In this document: positions 62,801-64,000 of the stretch, piece by piece
Position numbering within the stretch: the stretch's first letter is position 1
Layout: each line of letters starts with the position of its first letter
Assembly (NCBI GenBank): GCA_013396655.1
Contig: WBMV01003354.1
Location: 3,732-67,731 of the forward strand
Direction: 5' to 3'
Source: Campylorhamphus procurvoides
Taxonomy: Eukaryota > Chordata > Aves > Passeriformes > Dendrocolaptidae
Length of the DNA stretch: 64,000 nt
The notes under the pieces: generated by a model
What the model was told of the DNA's origin: nothing
Databases searched by the model: none
Seen by the model: only the letters and a program-made list of their open reading frames with translations
Translations under genes and position numbers: made by a program

Positions 62801-63876
62801 AGGACAGTGTGAGGAAATCACAGCTGAGCAGCAGCTGGCAGTGATGCCACTACTAGATTTTACAACAAAGTCTAGTGGGTAGCTTTAATGTTAGTTGCTG
62901 GTATGATCTGGAGAGGGGAGACCACACTGAGTTACAGCCCCTCCTGAGACTGAGGCTAGAAACTGCTACAACTGTGCAGAATTTCAGATAGACAGGAAGG
63001 GCACAGTGTGAAGTCACCGCAGAAAAACCAGCTAACACAAGCAGGACACCTCATGGCTGTAACAGAGCAAATGCATCTGGGAAGTCACAGGCACTACCAG
63101 CCCTGCTGCATTTTGGGGATAGCTGGACTGGCAGGGAAATGTGAAGTGCTCGCTCCTTTGCCTTGTGCAGAGGGGGCATCTAGGGGCCAGTCCGCAGAAC
63201 TACTGGCCTCCATGTGTACCTGCAGCTACAGGGAATGCACAACTTCCTTCCCAAATTGCTGTCTTGGCCTCTTGCCGGAAGACTGGAGGCTGTGATGGAC
63301 CCAGAGGAAAATGAAAGCATTCACATCTCTACCGTGGATGATAGGCTTCTGCATTTCCCAATACACAGATCATCTAAACATACCACTGCAGTGATGAGCA
63401 TAAACACACTTACCTTGAGCAACCCATGCCAACACTACATACATAGCAAAAGCTGGGGCAGACAGCACAAAAGAGACATTTCATATTGTCCTATGTGATC
63501 TAAGATTTAGCAGCTTACAGCAAAGTCAGAGACTACTTTGAAAAATTTTCTGGGCATTTAGTTCCTTCTCAGTCACATTCCTAACTATGGAGCTACACTA
63601 CTCATAGTGCTGAGTTTGTCCAACAGTAAGTTTTGTTCCTGGTCAGAAAACTGTCCATTCAGTGCAGTAGTGAGAAAAAGGAAACATTCATAAAGTAAAG
63701 CTTTTCTCCTCTCATCAACTTGTTTCAGTCCCTGCTGTGTATGGCACTGACTGCTCTGTTGTATTTCATTTCACAGCTCTTGCTCAGAAAGGGATGACTG
63801 GTACAGCTGCATCAGCAGACACATCCCAGATGACTACAAAGCTCACAACACTTCGACTTTCCACAGCAGTGTGGAG
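14869..63876 (+). CDS. FGD5: FYVE, RhoGEF and PH domain-containing protein 5 (FGD5), 5' 15 coding exons, partial at window end
   Basis: FGD5 is a Dbl-family guanine nucleotide exchange factor of the FGD/faciogenital dysplasia group. It acts on Cdc42 and is linked in mammals to endothelial VEGF and PI3K signalling. Fifteen exons join in phase without a stop into 1,364 codons. In order: proline-rich APKPK motifs (residues about 10-60); a long Glu/Asp-rich disordered region (about 80-600); a conserved VPETVPEETGPE block starting near 635; a Lys-rich KKKKSSFKRF patch near 790; DYENI twice (Tyr919, Tyr929) and YVDM (965-968); a Ser/Asp/Glu-rich linker; the DH domain (about 1035-1225); and PH1 (about 1254-1347). 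The FYVE zinc finger and second PH domain are missing because the gene continues past the window. Identity rests on near-continuous agreement with human FGD5, recalled from memory, across exons 2-15. FGD6 is clearly more distant. All introns are GT-AG. Confidence 0.96.
14882..22704 (+). other. FGD5: FGD5 intron 1
   Basis: This 7.8-kb phase-1 intron runs from donor GTAAGT to acceptor CTCTTTCCTCTAG. After the CpG-island tail (to about 15345) it is ordinary AT-rich sequence with no convincing exon or transposon. It includes a short GGT trinucleotide run near 18875 and a FOX:ETS-like string AAAACAGGAAG at 16831-16841. Confidence 0.85.
22705..25651 (+). CDS. FGD5: FGD5 coding exon 2 (large N-terminal disordered region)
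   Basis: The 2,947-nt exon codes for residues 6-986 plus parts of the two flanking codons. The frame is open from the acceptor. The codon at 22824 is GTG (Val45), and it aligns with the position of the human initiator Met, directly before the RGPKPPIAPKP motif. The content is mostly acidic and Ser-rich, with EEEE...DGC repeats (residues 293-314, 372-393, 417-431). It then has conserved blocks: YVPETVPEETGPE (634 on), the Lys-rich patch (790-807), VSRVESFEDRSRPPF, and the DYENI/YVDM tyrosine cluster. The donor at 25652 is GTACTG, weaker than consensus. Read-through into the intron would add only 11 codons before a stop. Confidence 0.97.
28340..28445 (+). mobile_element. CR1 LINE 3'-end fragment
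   Basis: The block has the diagnostic CR1 tail arrangement: a GGTTGGACTAGATCATCT core, then CCCTTCCAACC, then a degraded ATTCTGTG-type terminus. It is sense on the plus strand, heavily 5' truncated and diverged, so old and immobile. Confidence 0.8.
30492..30505 (+). repeat. Poly(C) run, 14 bases
   Basis: An uninterrupted run of 14 C on the plus strand, flanked by AA and AAA. Its length may be unreliable in assemblies. Confidence 0.9.
35837..35852. repeat. (GA)n microsatellite
   Basis: A short GAGAGA run followed by GGAGGGAGGG. Simple purine repeat in intron 2. Confidence 0.75.
37797..37926 (+). CDS. FGD5: FGD5 coding exon 3 (acidic linker before the DH domain)
   Basis: 130 nt; acceptor TTCTCTTTGCAG, donor GTAAAA. 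It completes Ser987 and encodes AYTEPYKVCP, then a Glu/Ser-rich segment with TSDEEQRSSEDEESS. The order matches the linker just before the DH domain of human FGD5. It ends in phase 0. Confidence 0.95.
38201..38259 (+). CDS. FGD5: FGD5 coding exon 4 (start of DH domain)
   Basis: 59 nt, acceptor ATAG, donor GTGAGT. It encodes KEGQSRAHLIAKELMSSEK and two bases of Val1050. This is the first DH helix (CR1 of the Dbl fold), where the SSEKxYVEML signature begins. Confidence 0.95.
38370..38400 (+). CDS. FGD5: FGD5 coding exon 5 (31-nt microexon, DH domain)
   Basis: Only 31 nt, with acceptor TTTCTTCAG and donor GTAAGT. It completes Val1050 and encodes YVEMLQLLHM, the end of the first DH helix. The 110-nt intron 4 separates it from exon 4. 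Phase and similarity leave little doubt despite its size. Confidence 0.94.
38401..43649 (+). other. FGD5: FGD5 intron 5
   Basis: A 5.2-kb phase-0 intron. Two open stretches (38908-39318 and 41452-41784) have no recognisable homology and look fortuitous. An AT-rich block with TAATTA and ATTAAT motifs at 42660-42860 may be a conserved element. No transposon recognised. Confidence 0.8.
43650..43801 (+). CDS. FGD5: FGD5 coding exon 6 (DH domain)
   Basis: 152 nt; acceptor TTTTTCACAG, donor GTACAT. It encodes NFYEGILKVLGEDDENEQ... then KQGLSELPEIYELHQDIL and LEDRVLKW. The QGLSELP...LHQ block matches human FGD5. The acidic stretch before it appears about three residues shorter than I recall for human. 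Confidence 0.95.
43802..45784 (+). other. FGD5: FGD5 intron 6
   Basis: A 2.0-kb phase-2 intron. It contains an AT-rich stretch with the direct repeat TATAATCAAT (44888-44897 and 44918-44927) and a TTTA-rich run near 45735-45760. No gene or clear mobile element. Confidence 0.85.
45785..45941 (+). CDS. FGD5: FGD5 coding exon 7 (DH domain)
   Basis: 157 nt, acceptor GGCAATAG, donor GTAAGG. It completes Trp1111 and encodes EEHQKVADVFLSRK, then AYIMHFDRNLALLDEMC and MMQEFE. This is the central DH helices, as in human FGD5. Confidence 0.95.
46327..46414 (+). CDS. FGD5: FGD5 coding exon 8 (DH domain CR3)
   Basis: 88 nt; acceptor GAGAACAG after a pyrimidine tract, donor GTCAGT. It encodes QSSGGSPQSVKHQ, then LLKVVQRVFQYRVLLT, the most conserved Dbl-family helix. 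The usual proline of LLKPVQR is Val1180 and the later proline is Phe1185, a feature shared with human FGD5 (LLRVVQRLFQY). Confidence 0.95.
46415..49002 (+). other. FGD5: FGD5 intron 8
   Basis: A 2.6-kb phase-1 intron. The one recognisable insertion is a CR1 3' end at 48760-48914, about 90 bp upstream of exon 9. The rest shows nothing supportable. Confidence 0.85.
48760..48914 (+). mobile_element. CR1 LINE 3'-end fragment
   Basis: Typical CR1 tail: TGGATGCCCCATCCCTGGAA, then CCAGGTTGGACAGGG, CAACCTGGTCTAGTGG, GGTGTCCCTG, and a terminal ATTCTAGGATTCTATGAT octamer-like repeat. It is sense on the plus strand and less diverged than the copy at 28.4 kb. It is a 5'-truncated, inactive copy. Confidence 0.92.
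49003..49053 (+). CDS. FGD5: FGD5 coding exon 9 (DH domain)
   Basis: 51 nt, acceptor TTTTCTACAG, donor GTAAAA. It completes Asp1193 and encodes YLNNLCPDSTEYETTQ, matching the DYLNNLCPDS segment of human FGD5. Confidence 0.96.
49054..50230 (+). other. FGD5: FGD5 intron 9
   Basis: A 1.2-kb phase-1 intron with no recognisable feature apart from its splice sites. Confidence 0.85.
50231..50289 (+). CDS. FGD5: FGD5 coding exon 10 (end of DH domain)
   Basis: 59 nt, acceptor ATTCCTCAG, donor GTGAGT. It completes Ala1210 and encodes ALFIVSEITERANDSMLQA. The ERANDSM block is the last DH helix of the FGD family. Confidence 0.95.
50290..53433 (+). other. FGD5: FGD5 intron 10
   Basis: A 3.1-kb phase-0 intron of ordinary AT-rich sequence. 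No gene, transposon or long repeat recognised. Confidence 0.85.
53434..53505 (+). CDS. FGD5: FGD5 coding exon 11 (DH-PH linker)
   Basis: 72 nt, acceptor TCTCCACCAG, donor GTGAGT. It encodes ENLQKLVHIEHSVRGQ then SGLLQPGR, nearly identical to human FGD5. Confidence 0.96.
53506..54928 (+). other. FGD5: FGD5 intron 11
   Basis: A 1.4-kb phase-0 intron. Nothing beyond splice sites could be supported. Confidence 0.85.
54929..54997 (+). CDS. FGD5: FGD5 coding exon 12 (first PH domain, strands 1-2)
   Basis: 69 nt, acceptor TCTCCTTCAG, donor GTAAGA. It encodes IFVKEGTLMKVSGKNRHPRH and LFL. The KEGTLMK...RHLFL pattern is the PH1 phosphoinositide-binding beta1-beta2 hairpin with basic residues. Confidence 0.96.
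54998..59895 (+). other. FGD5: FGD5 intron 12
   Basis: A 4.9-kb phase-0 intron. It carries the longest transposon piece of the window, a CR1 reverse-transcriptase fragment at 58885-59548, which ends about 350 bp before exon 13. Otherwise unremarkable. Confidence 0.85.
58885..59548 (+). mobile_element. CR1 LINE ORF2 (reverse transcriptase) fragment, degraded
   Basis: The plus-strand translation from about 58912 reads GPVLFNIFINDWD, then a reverse-transcriptase region with SADD in place of the expected FADD catalytic motif, then RDLNRAEGWA and KFNKGKCQILPLG. These are hallmark CR1 blocks. The frame breaks after about 59230. CR1-like sequence continues in other frames up to a GGAGACTTGAGGGGAGA segment near 59510-59530. 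Both ends are truncated and the copy is inactive. It is sense relative to FGD5. Confidence 0.92.
59896..59979 (+). CDS. FGD5: FGD5 coding exon 13 (first PH domain)
   Basis: 84 nt, acceptor TTTTCATATAG, donor GTAATG. It encodes MNDVLLYTYPQKDGKYRLKN, then TLSVSGMK. Central PH1 strands, almost identical to human FGD5. Confidence 0.96.
59980..61563 (+). other. FGD5: FGD5 intron 13
   Basis: A 1.6-kb phase-0 intron with no recognisable gene or repeat. Confidence 0.85.
61564..61643 (+). CDS. FGD5: FGD5 coding exon 14 (first PH domain)
   Basis: 80 nt, acceptor TTTGTTTCTAG, donor GTATTG. It encodes VSRSMTEKGQNILKIEYDEH, then CLTLSA. It matches the VSRP...LKIE...LMLSAS part of human FGD5 PH1. Confidence 0.95.
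61644..63776 (+). other. FGD5: FGD5 intron 14
   Basis: A 2.1-kb phase-2 intron. No gene, mobile element or notable repeat seen. Confidence 0.85.
63777..63876 (+). CDS. FGD5: FGD5 coding exon 15 (end of first PH domain)
   Basis: 100 nt, acceptor TTTCATTTCACAG, donor GTAAAA. It completes Ser1331 and encodes SCSERDDWYSCISRHIPDDY then KAHN...FHSSVE. The ERDxW block is the C-terminal alpha helix of PH1. The next exons, carrying the FYVE and second PH domains, lie beyond the window. Confidence 0.96.
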
Positions 63877-64000
63877 GTAAAAGGAGGCCAAGTCTTTCAA
63901 TGCTTGAAAAGGGAAGAGGGGAGAGAAAGAGAGAGAGTAAATGAAGAGGGTTATAAAATGCACAGTTCCTAGTAGCCAGGTGTTCCATTTTCCTTTAAAC
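63877..64000 (+). other. FGD5: Start of FGD5 intron 15
   Basis: This is intron sequence after the exon 15 donor, with a short GA-rich run near 63916-63936. The gene continues off the edge. Confidence 0.85.

Noticed and set aside
14869..63876. Assignment of the gene to FGD6 or another FGD member
   Set aside because: The N-terminal residues resemble FGD6, but exons 2-15 follow FGD5 through the VPETVPEETGPE block, the KKKKSSFKRF patch, LNNLCPDS, VHIEHSVRGQ and LLYTYPQKDGKYRLKN, where FGD6 differs clearly.
1..64000. CRISPR arrays, bacterial operons, phage or plasmid features
   Set aside because: The window is a spliced vertebrate locus. No regularly spaced repeats, Shine-Dalgarno sites or prokaryotic gene packing are present.

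Overview
This window is nuclear DNA from a vertebrate, most likely a bird. The gene has small exons separated by GT-AG introns, and a single CpG island marks its promoter. All recognisable interspersed repeats are CR1-type LINE pieces, three of them, with no Alu, B1 or L1-like sequence. One ambiguous base (N at 14804) in a GC-rich repeat suggests a draft assembly. I cannot name the species.

I can support one protein-coding gene: FGD5 (FYVE, RhoGEF and PH domain-containing protein 5) on the plus strand. It starts in the CpG island (ATG at 14869) and runs off the right edge. Fifteen coding exons were placed by splice signals, phase continuity and protein similarity. They join without a break into 1,364 codons: a short proline-rich N-terminus, a long acidic disordered region (almost all in the 2.9-kb exon 2), a basic patch, a cluster of tyrosine motifs, the DH (RhoGEF) domain (exons 4-10) and the first PH domain (exons 12-15). 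The FYVE and second PH domains must lie beyond base 64000.

Layout: 1-14.3 kb is intergenic, with no supportable gene but a few candidate regulatory or structural patches (3.3, 4.9 and 6.85 kb). 14.3-15.35 kb is the CpG island with exon 1. 14.9-22.7 kb is intron 1. 22.7-25.65 kb is exon 2. 25.7-37.8 kb is intron 2. 37.8-64 kb holds exons 3-15. CR1 fragments lie in introns 2, 8 and 12.

I found no undescribed multi-gene system. The most useful observations are about FGD5. A tiny first coding exon gives an N-terminus that, from memory, resembles the paralogue FGD6 and extends 44 residues upstream of the position matching the human initiator Met. A compact cluster of predicted Grb2-type and PI3K-type SH2 docking motifs precedes the DH domain. 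The acidic region carries an EEEE...DGC repeat. Family comparisons come from memory of human FGD5 and FGD6, not from a database search.
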